The notes under the pieces: model-generated
Seen by the model: only the letters and a program-made list of their open reading frames with translations
The model's database searches: none
Told to the model about the DNA's origin: nothing
Program-made: the position numbers and the translations under genes
Shown here: piece by piece, positions 24,481 to 39,449 of the stretch
How positions within the stretch are numbered: the first letter of the stretch is position 1
How the letters are laid out: each line of letters starts with the position of its first letter
From: Warburgia ugandensis
Lineage: Eukaryota > Streptophyta > Magnoliopsida > Canellales > Canellaceae
DNA: 64,000 bases
Reading direction: 5' to 3'
NCBI GenBank assembly: GCA_035236585.1
Contig: CP141127.1
Coordinates: forward strand, 73,141,495-73,205,494

Positions 24481-25477
24481 AGATTCCTTAACAAAAGCAT
24501 CAAGGAAACCTAATAACTCCAGGAAATTTTCACATTATGCCGTCTTTGTTAAGCAAATGCATAATCAACTGTTGCTTATCACATAATTTGATTGGTTTAA
24601 GGTGATTGGTTTTGGATTGCATGAATCAGGGTTGAGGAAAGCTTCCTGCAAATCACAGAGGTACAGATACATTGGGTTGCTGGGGCAAAACCTCCGGTTT
24701 GAACCCTTGCAAGGGTGCTGTTAACTAAAACCGCATGTCGTAAAAGTGGTCGACTTCGTCATATCCATGACAGGCAATATGCAATTCGCAGAGATAAAAG
24801 ACATTGTCGAAAATACAATCACAACTCAAAAAATCAAAAAGATGTTCTTGTAACCAAGTGAATTCTCATTCACCAAATGTAAAGGACGACCAAGAAGAAA
24901 CATCTGCTTCAGTTCCTTTATATGCCGACACAAAACTGAAAAGGAAAAAGGAAGGCAAAAGAAATGTTTGCTAACTACAAAACATGCATATAAGAAGCAA
25001 CACGCAATAAAGTACTCACTATATACAGCTGCCCTTCATTCCTACACAAATACAAACCAAAGAAAAAGAATTAAAGGGAATAAAAAGTGGAACTATTTAA
25101 CAGCTTACTCCTAACACTACCAACCTAGAAAGGATTCTACTCCATAGAGCATACCTATATAGAATGCAGACACGCATGCCTGCAAAGATTAACTGAGATA
25201 AGTTAGCTCAGTAATAGATCCCCAAGCTGTTATAAGACAATGCATCCGAAGACAACCATAAACAAGATTCGTCCAAACCAGATCAATCTGTCCGTGGGAA
25301 TCTACTTCGCATGACCTTGACTTATCGGCTCCCATCTTTAACCACTTAGTGGATAATCACTTGATCCTGCATCCTCATTTTAATGACAACTGACGGTAAT
25401 AGTATCCACTCAACTTCTATTTAATCGACAATAGCTTTGCCTGTAGTTTGCTTCTGTATGACTGCCCTTCTTCAGCA
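24481..25477 (-). other. Downstream flank / probable 3' UTR of the ADAGIO gene
   Basis: Non-coding. It holds the 3' end of the minus-strand gene. I could not fix the polyadenylation site; no AATAAA is visible on the minus strand in the first few hundred bases after the stop. A GGTTTGAACCC phrase near 24696 resembles a tRNA T-loop, but no cloverleaf surrounds it. Confidence 0.4.
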
Positions 25478-28014
<2,537 letters not shown>

Positions 28015-28019
28015 ATAAC

Positions 28020-28301
28020 TCTAGGAAAACAAAAATTAATGGCCTGTATTTTACACGTGTATAGTAATTAGACTATTTTAGGGGAGTTTGTTTGTAACAG
28101 CCTGTATTCCCAAAATTAGGCTAATTTAGTCAGTTTCCTATTTTGTAGAAATATCCCATAAATCATGGGATTTGATATATAACCTAGTTAGTTTCCATTT
28201 CATAGCTAGGAGTTTAGGTATAAAGCTAACATTGGATGTAGTTTTAAAAGAATGAATGAAATCCTAATTATTCCATAATTCTTCATTCTCAATTTTCATC
28301 A
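28020..28301 (+). repeat. Left (5') LTR of copia element
   Basis: The LTR is 282 bp and ends TTTTCATCA. The expected TGTG start has mutated to TCTA, judged from the right LTR. Confidence 0.9.
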
Positions 28302-28534
28302 TGGTATCAAAACTTTAGACTTGTGAGTCTGGAAAAAAATTTCGTTTTGGCCTTCATTGCTGGAATCTATTTTTAATCTTCAACATCCTCATTGGAGATT
28401 TTTGGTCAGCCTTGACCAAGACTAGCCCTCATCGAAGGAAACAATGTCAAACAATGTCAAAGAAACAACATATACAACCCAATCGTAGGAGATTATTTGA
28501 CCCCAATATTCCGGAGAGTTACAGAATATTCAAG

Positions 28535-29580
28535 CTGCATATAGGCTAGATGGAAAAAATTATCTGAAATGGTCCCAACTTGTTCGCACCGTGCTGAAAG
28601 GGAAAGGGAAGATTAATCTCTCATGGGTACGGGGCTGAAACCAAGAGATCTTCGGTTTGAAGCATGGGATGAAGAAGACTCTGATTATGGCATGGCTGTG
28701 AAATTCTATGATTCCTGAAATTAGTGACATGTGTATGCTCTTGGGTACTGCCAAGAACATTTGGGATGCAATTCAACAAATGTATTCTAAGGCAAAAGAT
28801 GCAGCCCAAGTATACGAGGTCAAGTTAAAGATTGTTGCTGCAAAACAGGGAGGTAAAATTGTTACTGAATATGCTAACCAATTGAAATCTTTATGGCAAG
28901 AACTTGATCATTATAGGATAATAAAAACCAAGTGTCCTGAAGATGCTGCTGTTCTCAAGGATTTCATAGAACAAGATTGAGTCTATGATTTTCTTGTTGG
29001 ACTCAACCCAGAATTTGACCAAGTGCAAATCCAGATTCTTGGTAAATAAGAAGTTCCATGTTTTAATGAGGTGGTGGCACTGATTCAAGGAGAGGAAACC
29101 AGAAAAGGCCTAATGCTTGATCCACAGAACACGGACAGCTCTGCTATGGTGGCTGGAAGTGACAACAAATTAGCCACAAATATGGAAAGTGCACTAGTAC
29201 TTGGCAATGGAAGATTCAGTCAACCAAAAACTCAAAACCGTGACTACAAAGACAACTTATGGTGCATTTATTGCAAGAAGGCACGCCATACTCATGAGCG
29301 GTGTTGGAAGCTACATGAAAAACCACCAAGTCGTAAGTGGGGACAGAAGAGTGAGCAACCAAGGAACAACGGCCAGGCCCATATTGCTGCAATGCAACAA
29401 AATGAAACAATACCACAAGAGATAGGTAATCTCAACCAAGAGGAAGTTGAAAGGGTGAGATCACTTGTTGGCAACCTTGACAAACCGTTAGGTACTTGTT
29501 CATTGGCATATTTGAGTAAGTTTCCATTCTCTATTGGATTAAATGTCTCGAATATAACCTTTACCAACTCCTAGGTCATT
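28535..29580 (+). pseudogene. copia gag
   Basis: It begins near YRLDGKNYLKWSQLVRTVLK and includes IWDAIQQMYSKAKDAAQVYE (frame 28708-28980), YDFLVGLNPEFDQVQ and a knuckle CIYCKKARHTHERCWKLHEK (about 29260-29320), matching CX2CX4HX4C. In-frame stops at about 28637, 28978 and 29048 break it. The Gag shell would package element RNA; this copy cannot. Confidence 0.88.
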
Positions 29581-29700
29581 GACTCATGTGTTACCAACCA
29601 TATAACCCATTCACCAAACATTTTTTCCTCATATTCCCCATCTTCAAGCAATAAGAAAATAGCTATAGCCGATGGTTCCTTGACTACTGTAGCAGGTATA
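29560..29700 (+). pseudogene. copia protease segment
   Basis: VIDSCVTNHITHSP at about 29577 corresponds to the copia protease active site, usually DSGAT or DSGAS. Here Gly is replaced by Cys and Ala by Val, so the catalytic motif is damaged. A stop just upstream separates it from gag. Confidence 0.7.
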
Positions 29701-29959
29701 GGAAATGTCAAAATAGACCCATCACTGATGTTAAAAAATGTTCTTCACGTACCTAGGTTAACCACGAACCTCATTTCTATCCAAAAACTCACTCAAGACT
29801 TATGTTGCAATGTGGTTTTTTATGATAGTTATTGTGTATTTCAGGACAAGGCTTCAGGAAAGATGATTGGACATGCTAGAAAATGGGATGGACCCTACTA
29901 TCTCGAAGCACCAAGTCAATCAAGCATTACCAAGGGCATATCATCTCATTCTTTTGTCT

Positions 29960-30840
29960 CAAAGGTTTTTTCATCCAATAAAGAAAAAGTTTGGCTTCAT
30001 CATCGCTGACTTGGACATCCACCATTTAGGGTTATTAAAATTCAGTTTCCCTCTTTATTTAAAGGTCTAGATATTGAACTTTTTCAGTGTAAAGTGTGTG
30101 AACTTGCTAAACACAAATGTGTATCTTTTCCAGTTAGCAATAAAAGAAGTTATATTCCTTTTTATCTTATTCACAGTGATATTTGGGGTCCTTCTTCTAT
30201 TCCTAATGTTACTGGGGCTAAATGGTTTATTTCATTCATTGATGATTGTACTCGAGTCACTTGGATTTTTTTGCTCAAACATAAATCCAATGTCAATAGT
30301 GTCCTTCCAAATTTTTATTCTATGATTAAAACTCAATTTGGGGTCAATATCAAAAGATTTAGGTATGATAATGCTAAGGATTATTTCCATCAAGTCCTAA
30401 CTCCATACTTTCAGAGAGAAGGAATAGTACATGAGTCATCTTGTTTTAATACTCCGCAACAAAACGGAGTAGCAGAAAGAAAGAATGGTCACCCTCTTGA
30501 CTCAACCCGATCCTTCATGTTTCAAAAAAATGTGGCTCACTCTTTTTGGGGGGAAGCAAGTCTTATAGCCGCTCATCTCATAAATCGTTTGCCTTCCAGA
30601 GTCTTGGGATTTCGAAGTCCAATGTACATACTTCTAACATTCTATCCAAACCTACAGACTACAAATAATCTGGTTCCTAGGATATTTGGGTGTGTAGCAT
30701 TTGTCTATGTTCATAGTCAAAACAGAGGGAAGTTAGATCCAAAGGCGTTAAAATGTGTTTTTGTGAGTTATTCTTCAACTCAGAAAGAGTGTAAGTGTTA
30801 CCATCCTCCCTCAAAAAAATTCTATGTCTAGGAGGATGTT
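29960..30840 (+). pseudogene. copia integrase
   Basis: The zinc-binding part is partly kept (VWLHHR then LGHPPF; later CKVCELAKHK). The catalytic core shows HSDIWGP, FIDDCTRVTWIF, RYDNAKDYF and FNTPQQNGVAERKN, with the Asp, Asp and Glu positions recognisable. The frame 30094-30831 is open for 245 codons and ends with SKKFYV then a stop. A frameshift or stop near 30009 cuts off the N-terminus. Confidence 0.88.
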
Positions 30841-31419
30841 ACTTTCCATGAACAAGAATCTTATTTCACTACTCCTTATCTTCAGGGGGAGAATTCGGTA
30901 ATGGAAGACAAGGATAGGTAGGATTTTTTATTCCTTGATCTGCCATCATTTCCCATGTCGAAACAATCTTATCCCACAGATCATTTGACTGAACCTATAC
31001 AACCCTTGCCTGAGCAACCCCTGCTTGAATTGCTTGAACAACCTGAACTCGTGCCTGAAAATTCCAATCCTAGGTCTGAACCTGTGACACAAAATCTAAA
31101 CTCTGCCCCTGAGAATGTGAAATTTGGCAAAGGCAAGGTGTTTTTGAGAAAGAAGATAGTTGTCCCTAAACCTGTGCAAGTCCAAGACTTCAACCCAGAC
31201 CCTGAGAATGAGGTAACAATTTCTAATCCTTCATTGCAATCTGAATCTCATATGAACAATGATGACCAGGATTTCCCTATTGCTATTAGGAAAGGGATTA
31301 GAGAGTGCACCAATTGACCCATATACCCTCTTGCACACTTCCTGTCCTTTAAAAGTTTTTTACCATCTCATAGAGCCTTCCTTGTCAACCTAAACACTAT
31401 TGCCATCCCTACCACCTTA

Positions 31420-32280
31420 TTCGAGGCTTTGACAAATGAAAAATGGAAACAAGCTATGAATGTGGAGATGAAGGCATTAGAAAATAACAAAACTTGGGAA
31501 CTGGTAAAGTTGCCAGCAGGAAAGAAACCCGTGGGGTGTAAATGGGTTTATATAGTGAACTATAGAGCAGATGGATCGATAGAAAGATACAAGGCTAGGT
31601 TGGTTGCCAAGAGCTATACTCAAACCTATGGGATTGCTCCAGTCGCAAAGATGAACACTGTCAGAGTTTTATTGTCATTAGCAACTAATTACAATTAGGA
31701 TTTGCAGCAATTTGATGTCAAGAATGCATTTTTGCATGGAGAACTAGAGGAAGAAATTTATATAGAGGTCCCACCGGGTCATGATAATAATTTAACAGCT
31801 CATACTGTGTAAATTCAAAAAGGCCTTGTATGGACTTAAGCAATCACCGCAAGTATGATTTGGTAGATTTGCAAGAGTGATGATACCTATGGGATATAAG
31901 CAAAGTCAAGGAGATCATACATTGTTCATTAAACACTCATCTTCAGAGGAGTCACAGCTCTCTTGGTGTATGTCGATGACATAATAGTGACAGGAGATGA
32001 TGATAAGGAGAGACAGTTTCTAAATCAATGCTTGGCTAAGGAATTTGAGATCAAGGCATTAGGGAGATTAAAATATTTTCTTGGGATCGAGGTGGCTCAC
32101 TCTAAGCAGGGCATTTTATCTCCCAACAAAAGTATGTTATAGATCTTCTCAAAGAAACTGGCAAGACCGCATGCAAACCATCAATTACTCCGATAGACCC
32201 GAATTTTAAACTTGGAGAGGCAGAAGAGGATGCTACAGCAGATAGAGAAATGTATTAATGCTTGGTGGGAAGGCCCATTT
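31420..32280 (+). pseudogene. copia reverse transcriptase
   Basis: WKQAMNVEMKALENNKTWEL opens the domain, followed by [39 protein letters not shown] carries the first catalytic Asp. LVYVDDIIVTGDD near 31960 carries the YVDD box, but in a different frame from the upstream part. At least two frameshifts and two stops are present. Confidence 0.87.
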
Positions 32281-32378
32281 ATCTATCTCACACACGACCA
32301 GACATAGCATATGCAGTGAGTGTGAACAGTCAGTTCGTGCATAGCCCAAAGGAAGTTCATCTACAGGCAGCTCACTGA

Positions 32379-32920
32379 GTGTTACAATACCTCAAAGGGA
32401 CACCAGGTAAAGGTATTTTGTTCAAAAGGAATGGAGGGTTAGCACTTGAGGCAGACACAAATGCTGACTATGCTGGATCAATTGTTGATAGAAGGTCAAC
32501 TTCTGGATATTGCACCTTTCTTGGTAGAAACCTCATGACATGGAGTAAGAAACAGAATGTGGTAGCACGGTCTAGTGGGGAGGTCGAATTCCGAACAATG
32601 GCTCAGGGTGTGTGCGAACTACTATGGTTGAAGATCATTTTAGAAGACTTGAAGATTAAGTGAGATGGTCCAATGAGACTATTGTGATAATAAGTCTACA
32701 ATCCGCAGAGCTCACAACCTGGTACAGCATGATCGAACGAAGCACATCGAAATCGACAGACACTTCATCAAAGAAAAATTGGACAGCGGATTAATCTGTA
32801 CACCTTGTGTCTACGCATGGCCAACTCGCTGATGTCCTTACCAAGGGGCCAAGTAGTTCAGTGTTTTAAAGTTTTGTATCCAAGCTGGGAATGGCGAATA
32901 CCTATTCACCAGCTTGAGGG
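32379..32920 (+). pseudogene. copia RNase H
   Basis: The 94-codon frame 32379-32663 shows LQYLKGTPGKGI, DADYAG-like TNADYAGS, RRSTSGYCTFLG and SGEVEFRTMAQG (SEAEYRA in intact copies). The last helix continues in other frames to the purine tract at 32912. Confidence 0.85.
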
Positions 32921-32924
32921 GGAG

Positions 32925-33203
32925 TGTGGGAAAACGAAAATTACTGGCCTGTATTTTACACGTTTATAGTAGTTAGACTATTTTAGGGGAGTTTGTTTGT
33001 AACAGCCTGTATTCCCAGAATTAGGCCAATTTAGTTAGTTTCCTATTTTGTAGAAATATCCCATAAATCATGGGATTTGAGATAACCTAGTTAGTTTCTT
33101 TTCATAACTAGGATTTTCTGTATAAAGCTAACACCGGCTGTAGTTTTAAAAGAATGAATGAAATCCTAATTATTCCATAATTCTTCATTCTCAATTTTCA
33201 TCA
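32925..33203 (+). repeat. Right (3') LTR of copia element
   Basis: The LTR is 279 bp, TGTGGGAAAAC ... TTTTCATCA, with intact TG and CA ends. Confidence 0.93.
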
Positions 33204-33208
33204 ATAAC

Positions 33209-34930
33209 CATGATAGCAGGATCTGCATTTTCTTCTGGATTTGGAAGAAGTTGGAAGCTTCTAACCATGTGAAATATATGAAAAAAGACACTCTGCGATG
33301 ACCTTTCTTTCAAGTGTTACATCAATCTGTTTACAGGCCAGAAAGCTTGTATCATTGCATTTGATTTATGACATGAAATGGGAAGGTGACATGCTGTTTG
33401 AGTAGCTACCAAAGCAGAGATATAGCAGAATTTTCTGTTTTCAAGAACTTAAATCACCAGATTGGAGGCTAACAGATTGTTTAACATTACGACTTTTAGT
33501 GGTTAACCAGAGTAGGAACAAATTAAAGCTTTAACCCAGCCATAGTTGTTTCACTCATTCCAGTGAGAACAATGAGAGCTGGTGGATATACATAAAGAAG
33601 GCAAACACTAATCTTAACAGGACTGGTGAAGCCACAATGACTATAAGTCTGTATCATCATTAGGCTCACACACTGAATTGATCATAATTGGAGAAGCAAC
33701 TGCTTTCTAATGTCTGATTCATCATGATCTTTTAAAGAATTGGAGAATTGGAAAGTTGAGAAGGGGCTGTCTTTTTGTGCAGTTGATCTGTTTCAAACCA
33801 TACTAATTTCATTAATGATGGTTCAAAGGAGAGAATGGGTTAACTTGAAGTTCTTTTATGTTTATGTAGGTTCATGTGTTGGTGTGCAGCTTATGTGGCC
33901 CAAATTATCTGTCTGCATGTAAGAACGTCGCCCATTCACTATGTGATTAGCATTCAAACTCAAGATAGCAAGTACACTAGCATGTGAAGAACTTCAAATG
34001 CTTCTCCTTAGATTGTTACTCTTTGCTTCAAGAGTCTTTAAAATGTGTACTCCACTAGCATCCCACTCCAGGTGATGTGCCCGTACTCTCCACTGCTTTT
34101 ACTTTCCTCCATTTACTGCTGCCAGATGCTCAAATTGGTTAGATGAGAGTAACTTATATTCTGCCCAAGAAAATTGAAATACACACACACACACACACAT
34201 ATGCAGAAAAAGAAAAAGAAAAAGAAAAATTTTGTACTCTCTAATGCTGTTACTTTCCTTCATATAGTGGAAGAAGAAGAAGAAGAGGATCAGTTCTTGT
34301 GATATTGCCAGTTGTGGCAATGATCCCTTACATCAAATTTATGCTAAGAAGATGCTGCTCTGCTTTTGCTTTATTATCTATGCCCCTTAAGATTACAAGC
34401 ACAAACATAAGTAGCATAGAGCCAGTATATATGTATATGTATATATTGGCCAGGAGCCATCAGCAACTCTCTCTAATGAGGAAGTGGATGATTATATCTA
34501 GTATTCCTTGAATGTATTTAAGTTTGCAAATTCCAGTATTAAAATGTAATAGTTAGGGAGAAGAGATACCTTGGCTTAATTATGTATTGCATGAGTGATG
34601 TTTGGTTGTATGAATGCCTGAAGTGCCAATCTACCAACAGAAGACAACATGATATTGTCTACTGCATTTGATATTAAGCACCAAATGCATGCTAACAGAC
34701 AACTAGCTCTATGTAATAGAAGAAAGAGTACTATGTATCAGTGCCTATAAATATTTAAATTGCCTGAAACATATTTTTGATAGTTATGGGGAACTCGAAT
34801 TGCAAGAAGATCTCTCAAGTCATGAAGACCTCAACTTCAAACATATTTTTGAAGTTTAAGCAAAATCCTCCCCAAGATATCATCATTATGACTAAGATGT
34901 TAGTCATGTTAGCAACACACAGCAACTGTG
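33209..34930. other. Non-coding region between copia insertions
   Basis: I see no exon with recognisable protein homology on either strand. Simple repeats lie at 34178-34199, (CA)n, and 34205-34228, AAAGAA-rich. It may be ADAGIO intron or upstream sequence. Confidence 0.45.
34178..34228. repeat. (CA)n and A/G-rich simple repeats
   Basis: About 11 CA units are followed by an (AAAGAA)-type run. Confidence 0.85.
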
Positions 34931-36040
34931 AAATGCCAAAGGAACTCCTATACTTTTAACACCCATATTCAAGTAGTCAAGGGACCTTGATCCCCAAAAA
35001 AATCTCTAGTCAGCAAGACATTTCATAAAAAAATGTTTTAGAAGTTGTTTTAGCAAACCATCGTCAGGATACCATCGTTCATGACTAACATGTGAACAAA
35101 AAACACCGATCAGAGCCTAAGAAGCCCTTTAGAAGAAGAATGAGTAAATCCAACTAACTACTCAAAAGGTAAACTCTTTTCAGAAGCCCCTAAATGATCC
35201 TTACTTAGTCCAGTACCTAACCTTTAAACCACAGAATGTCTACTTCCTCCACAAACTTTGGCAGAACTCCATAGTGAGATCCTAAAGTTGGCTTCAAATA
35301 TACTTCTATAAGTAAATCCCCATCAAGAACGCCACTCTTCACGTCAATCTGAAATGAAACCAAATGCATCCTCCAAAAAGCCTCTACGAGGAAAATACAA
35401 TTCAATACTAGAGCTTTTTCAGTTAAAATGCTCCATTTTGCATCCACATATTTGATTGGAACTTTTCGACTTTTCAGATGCAATAGAGTTCAATGACCTT
35501 TAAGAAATCCAAATATAGCAAAGGAGTGCTCCCATAAGTTTGTTAGATGGGCTTGCTTGACTATTTCATGGAAAATCCTGGAAGACTGAATTTCTGCTTA
35601 TGGATGAATTTATTCTCCATCTACAGCCAAAGCCTCATTCCTTCAAGTCCCATAAGTTGCATTGTGGGTGATACACTTTACCAAACTTCCAAATTCAGAG
35701 GTGTCCAAGAATCTATCAATGGTAAGGCAGGCTTGGACCACCTCAATAGCATGCACATAGAAGAGCAACTTCCTCCAAACCAATTCCCTCCATTTTTTAG
35801 ACAGGATCCTCTAGTCACAACCCAGGGCTTTCACAATAGGCGAACTAAGATGGAAGAGAAAACAGATGCAATCCATCAACCACAGTCTCTCATATTGAAA
35901 GATAGCCCAAAAAAAGCCCCATTGAACTAGAATCTTATAAGTATCTTTGCTACTTCTCATAAACACAGTAAATCCAAAATAAGGGCTTTTCACCCTTGAA
36001 GTTACTGCTTCAACATAAGACCTGATTCCCATCTTACTAT
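34930..36040 (-). pseudogene. copia reverse transcriptase relic
   Basis: The frame 35217-35483 reads WRMHLVSFQIDVKSGVLDGD then LLIEVYLKPTLGSHYG. This parallels the copia pattern in which [15 protein letters not shown] is followed by EEVYMKPPPG. The flanking part (34950-35200) may contain a degraded YVDD region but is not clear. No LTRs are visible. The remainder up to 36040 includes open frames that I cannot identify. Confidence 0.55.
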
Positions 36041-36057
36041 TACAGAAAATGCAAAAG

Positions 36058-36172
36058 AGCGAAATCTATGATTTCTACACTCACCCCGCATATTTCAATC
36101 TTAAATGAAGAATGCATAAACTACATGTACAGTTATTGTTACATAATATGACAAACAAACAAAGAAAAGGAA
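36058..36172 (-). repeat. Inverted copy of the repeat at 39785-39973
   Basis: Its reverse complement shares GTTTATGCATTCTTNATTTA, TCATATTATGTA and AATCATAGATTTC with the two direct copies to the right of the LINE. Confidence 0.7.
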
Positions 36173-36373
36173 AAAAAAAATGTAAATACATGTCCCTATT
36201 ATTTACTTACATTTTATTTTTCTTTGCCGCCTCCTTTATACTATGCAATCATCATCATCATCAAGACCTCATCCCAATTAGGGGTCAGCCACATGAATCT
36301 TATTCCTCCATTCCACTCTATTAAATACCATGTCTTCATTTAGTCCCAAAGTTTTTAAATCTGTCCTCACCAC

Positions 36374-36925
36374 TTATATCCACGTTCTTTTGGGCCTTCC
36401 CCTTGCCCTTTTAAAACTTTCTACTTCTATTGCCTCACTTCTTCTAACCGGTGCCGTTGTTGGTCTCCTTTGAACATGTCCAAACCATCTAAGTCTAGTC
36501 TCCCTCATTTTATTACCTATTGGTGCTATTCCTAAATTTCCTCGAATATTTTCATTTCGAATTCTATCTTTTTTTGTCTTACCACTCATCCATCTCAACA
36601 TCCTCATTTCTGCGACGCTCATCCTATGAGTATGATGTTCCTTAACTGCCCAACATTTTGATCCATAAAGCATGGCCGGCCTTATGGCCATCCTATAGAA
36701 TTTTTCTTTTAGTTTGAGTGGCACCCGTCGATCACACAAAACTCCAGATGCACATCTCCATTCGTTCCAACCCACTTGAATTCTCTGGATAACCTCCCTC
36801 TCAATCTCTCCACTCTCATGAATTATTGATCCTAAGTACCGAAAGTGGTCTTTGACAGGGACTTCTTGGTTATCAATCTTGACTGGTGTTCTACTCCTAC
36901 TCTCCTTGCTAAAATTACATTCCAT
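36374..36925 (-). pseudogene. RTE LINE C-terminal region of reverse transcriptase ORF
   Basis: This is an open frame of 183 codons with YLGSIIHESGEIEREVIQRI, WAVKEHHTHRMSVAEMRMLR and LRWFGHVQRRP, the conserved tail of plant RTE reverse transcriptases. It begins MECNFSKESRSRTPVKID, continuing from the palm region. It ends GRPKRTWI near the 3' end. Confidence 0.88.
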
Positions 36926-37015
36926 ATATTCTGTCTTAGTTCAACTAATTTTAAATCCTTCACATTCTAATGCTTCTCTCCATAATTCTAGCTTTATGTT
37001 TACACCCTCCCTTGT

Positions 37016-37913
37016 CTCATCAAGTAAGACTATATCATCTGCATAACCAATGTGAAAAGGTATAAACTCAATGCCGATCCTTGGTACAATCCTAGAGTGA
37101 CAGGAAAATCACCAGTCACACCACTAGTGGTCTTAACATTTGTTACCGCTCCCTCATACATATCTTTAATTATGTCTATATATCCTTGCGAAACCCCTTT
37201 ACCACCCAACACTCTCCATATTAACTCTCTAGGGACTCTACCATAAGCTTTCACTAAATCGATAAAGACCATGTGGAGGTCTTTCCTCCTCTCCCTATAT
37301 TTCTCTACTAATTGTCTTAGTAAGAAAATAGCCTCCATGGTAGACCTCCCAGGCATGAAACCAAACTAATTCTTCGATACACTTGTTTCATGACGCAGCC
37401 TCTTCTCAATCACTCTTTCAAAAAGTTTCATAGTGTGGCTCAAAAATTTGATCCCTCGATAATTAGTGCAGCTCTATATGTCTCCTTTATTCTTATAAAT
37501 TGGTACAATAGAGCTTTTCCTCCACTCATCAAGCATTTTCTTTGATTTTATAATGTTGTTAAACAACTTGGTCAACCAAACTACCCCAATGTCTCCCATA
37601 TGCTTCCAAACCTCTATTGGTATACCATCAGGCCCCATGGCCTTTCCTGATTTCATCTTCTCAAGGCCTCCTTTACTTCAGGTATTCTAATCCTACGTTC
37701 ATACCTATAATATCCAATGTTATTTTGATTTATAGTATTTTCAATCCCTATATTCTCAGGGCCATTGTCATTTAACAATTTTTGAAAGTATGTTTCCCAC
37801 CTTTGTTTGATCTCATCAGCTTTGACTAATACCCTTTGATCGTCGCTTCTAATACACCTAACATGATCTAAGTCCTTACCCTTCTGTTCTCTTACTTTTG
37901 CAAGTTTAAACAT
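37016..37913 (-). pseudogene. RTE LINE reverse transcriptase palm/fingers, broken
   Basis: The pieces are SGKAMGPDGIPIEVWKH (frame 37474-37656), NYRGIKFLSHTMKL-like (about 37430-37470), MPGRSTMEAIFLLRQLVEKY, FIDLVKAYGRVPRELIW and [17 protein letters not shown] (frame 37030-37356). The [10 protein letters not shown] box follows directly at about 37020-37050 in a different frame. The roughly 30 residues that normally separate LVM from YADD are missing, so a deletion of about 100 bp plus a frameshift has inactivated the enzyme. Confidence 0.88.
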
Positions 37914-38142
37914 ATCTTTCTCACCTTCTTTTATTCCTAGTCTATTGTAGAGCTCATCATATGCTTTAAGTTTAGCCTCACTTACTATTCTCTTAGCAAC
38001 GTTTTTAACATTCTTATATTGCTCATAGTTTTCATTATTTCTAATCTTCTGTCATGCTTTAAAACGCATCCATTTTTCTTTAATAACTTTTTGAACTGTT
38101 TCACTCCACCACCATGTTTCCTTTGCTAATACCCTTTTACCT

Positions 38143-39075
38143 TTAGATACCTCCTAAGACATCTTTTGCCACTTTCTTAATGCACTCAGACATATTAGTC
38201 CACATAGTATTTACTTCTGTTTCATAGTTCCACTTTCCTTCTACCATCAACTTATTTTTGAAGGAGGTTATTTTCTCTCCTTTTAAGTTCCACCACTTAG
38301 TTTTTGGGTGTGTATTAAGTTTAGTTCTTTTACTCCATCTTTTGATATGGATATCCATAACCATTAACCTATGTTGTGAGGTCAAACTCTCACCAGGTAT
38401 CACCTTACAATCCTTACATGTAGATTGTTCATTATTCCTAAGTAGAAAAAAGTCTATTTGGCTTTTATGAAGTCCACTTTTAAAGGTTATTAAATGTTCA
38501 TCCCCCTTCTTAAAGAGTGTATTTGCAATGGATAGGTTATATGACAAAGCAAAATCAAGGATATTCTCCCCCATCTCATTTCGTTCACCTATACCATATC
38601 CATCGTGTATTCTATCATATCCTTCCTTATCTTTTCCTACATGGCCATTTAAGTCTACACCTATAAATATCTGGTTAGTGTTGGGAATTTCTTGCATGCC
38701 TCCCTCCATATCTTCCCAAAACTGTTTCTTGATTATCTCTTGTAACCCTACTTGTGGTTCGTATGCACTTATAACATTTATAATCTACTCTCCAAGAACA
38801 ATTTTTATTATTATAATTCTATCGTTGATTCTTTTAACATCCACAACTTTATCCATAAATTCCTTATCCACTATTATTCCTACACCATTTCTGTTATTTT
38901 TCTTTCCTACGTACCATAATTTATACCCATCTATTTCTCTTGCTTTAGCCCCTTTCCACTTGGTTTCTTGGATATAAGCGATGTTGACTCTCCTACGTTT
39001 CATTGCGTCTACTACAAACTCTTGCCAGTTAGTGTCCCTATATTCCATGTGGCGATACGAATCTTATGTTCTGGT
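38143..39075 (-). pseudogene. RTE LINE apurinic endonuclease domain
   Basis: IRIATWNIGTLTGKS (about 39015-39060), IAYIQETKWKGAKAREIDGY, FIGVDLNGHVGKDKEGYD, ITFKSGLHKSQIDFFLLR and LTSQHRLMVMDI are the ordered motifs of the exonuclease-endonuclease-phosphatase family, with the catalytic Glu, Asp, Asn and His present. A stop at about 38782 and a frame change near 38710 split it. It would nick target DNA at insertion. Confidence 0.9.
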
Positions 39076-39119
39076 GATACCCTATTTACTATTGCCTTTC
39101 TCGACCTCCATGGTATGAA

Positions 39120-39385
39120 CCCATGTCCACTTTTCACTGCACCTGGGTTCTGATGCAGCGTGTCGCTTCCGAGGGGACGCTCTAGCAGCCCTTGCCCATT
39201 TTTCACTACACTCGGGATCCGATGTAGCGCATCACTTCTAGTAGAACGCCCTAGTAGCCCTTGCCTATTGTTCACCACACCAGGGATCCAATGCAGCGCG
39301 TCGCTTCTGGGATAACGCCCTAGCAGCCCTTGCCTATTTTTCACCGCACCTGGGATCCGATGCAGCTCGTCGCTTATGGGGAACG
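39120..39385 (-). repeat. Tandem repeat, about 70-bp unit, in LINE 5' region
   Basis: About four units, each containing GATCCGATGCAGCGCGTCGC-like text and CCCTAGCAGCCCTTGCC on the plus strand. One minus frame reads GLLGR ... SDALHRIPGVV repeatedly. Repeats in this position are probably promoter-like modules. Confidence 0.8.
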
Positions 39386-39449
39386 CCCTAGCTTGAGGGA
39401 ATGTCTGTTTTCAATTCATGTCATATTTGGGTTGGCGTATTTTTTAATT

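Larger units (their letters stand above)
28020..33203 (+). mobile_element. Complete, decayed Ty1/copia retrotransposon
   Basis: The element is bounded by LTRs 28020-28301 and 32925-33203 and by the 5-bp duplication ATAAC (28015-28019 and 33204-33208). The primer site TGGTATCAAAAC follows the left LTR, and the purine tract GCTTGAGGGGGAG precedes the right one. Domain order gag, protease, integrase, reverse transcriptase, RNase H is that of copia. The LTRs differ by roughly 6 percent plus small indels, so the copy is not recent. Stops and frameshifts interrupt the polyprotein many times. It lies in the upstream flank or intron of the ADAGIO gene, antisense to it. Confidence 0.93.

Noticed and set aside
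24660..24745. tRNA-like phrase GGTTTGAACCC
   Set aside because: No acceptor stem, D-arm or anticodon arm can be folded around it.
39012..39344. Separate small gene of 110 codons
   Set aside because: It is the repeated 5' region of the RTE LINE running into the endonuclease start.
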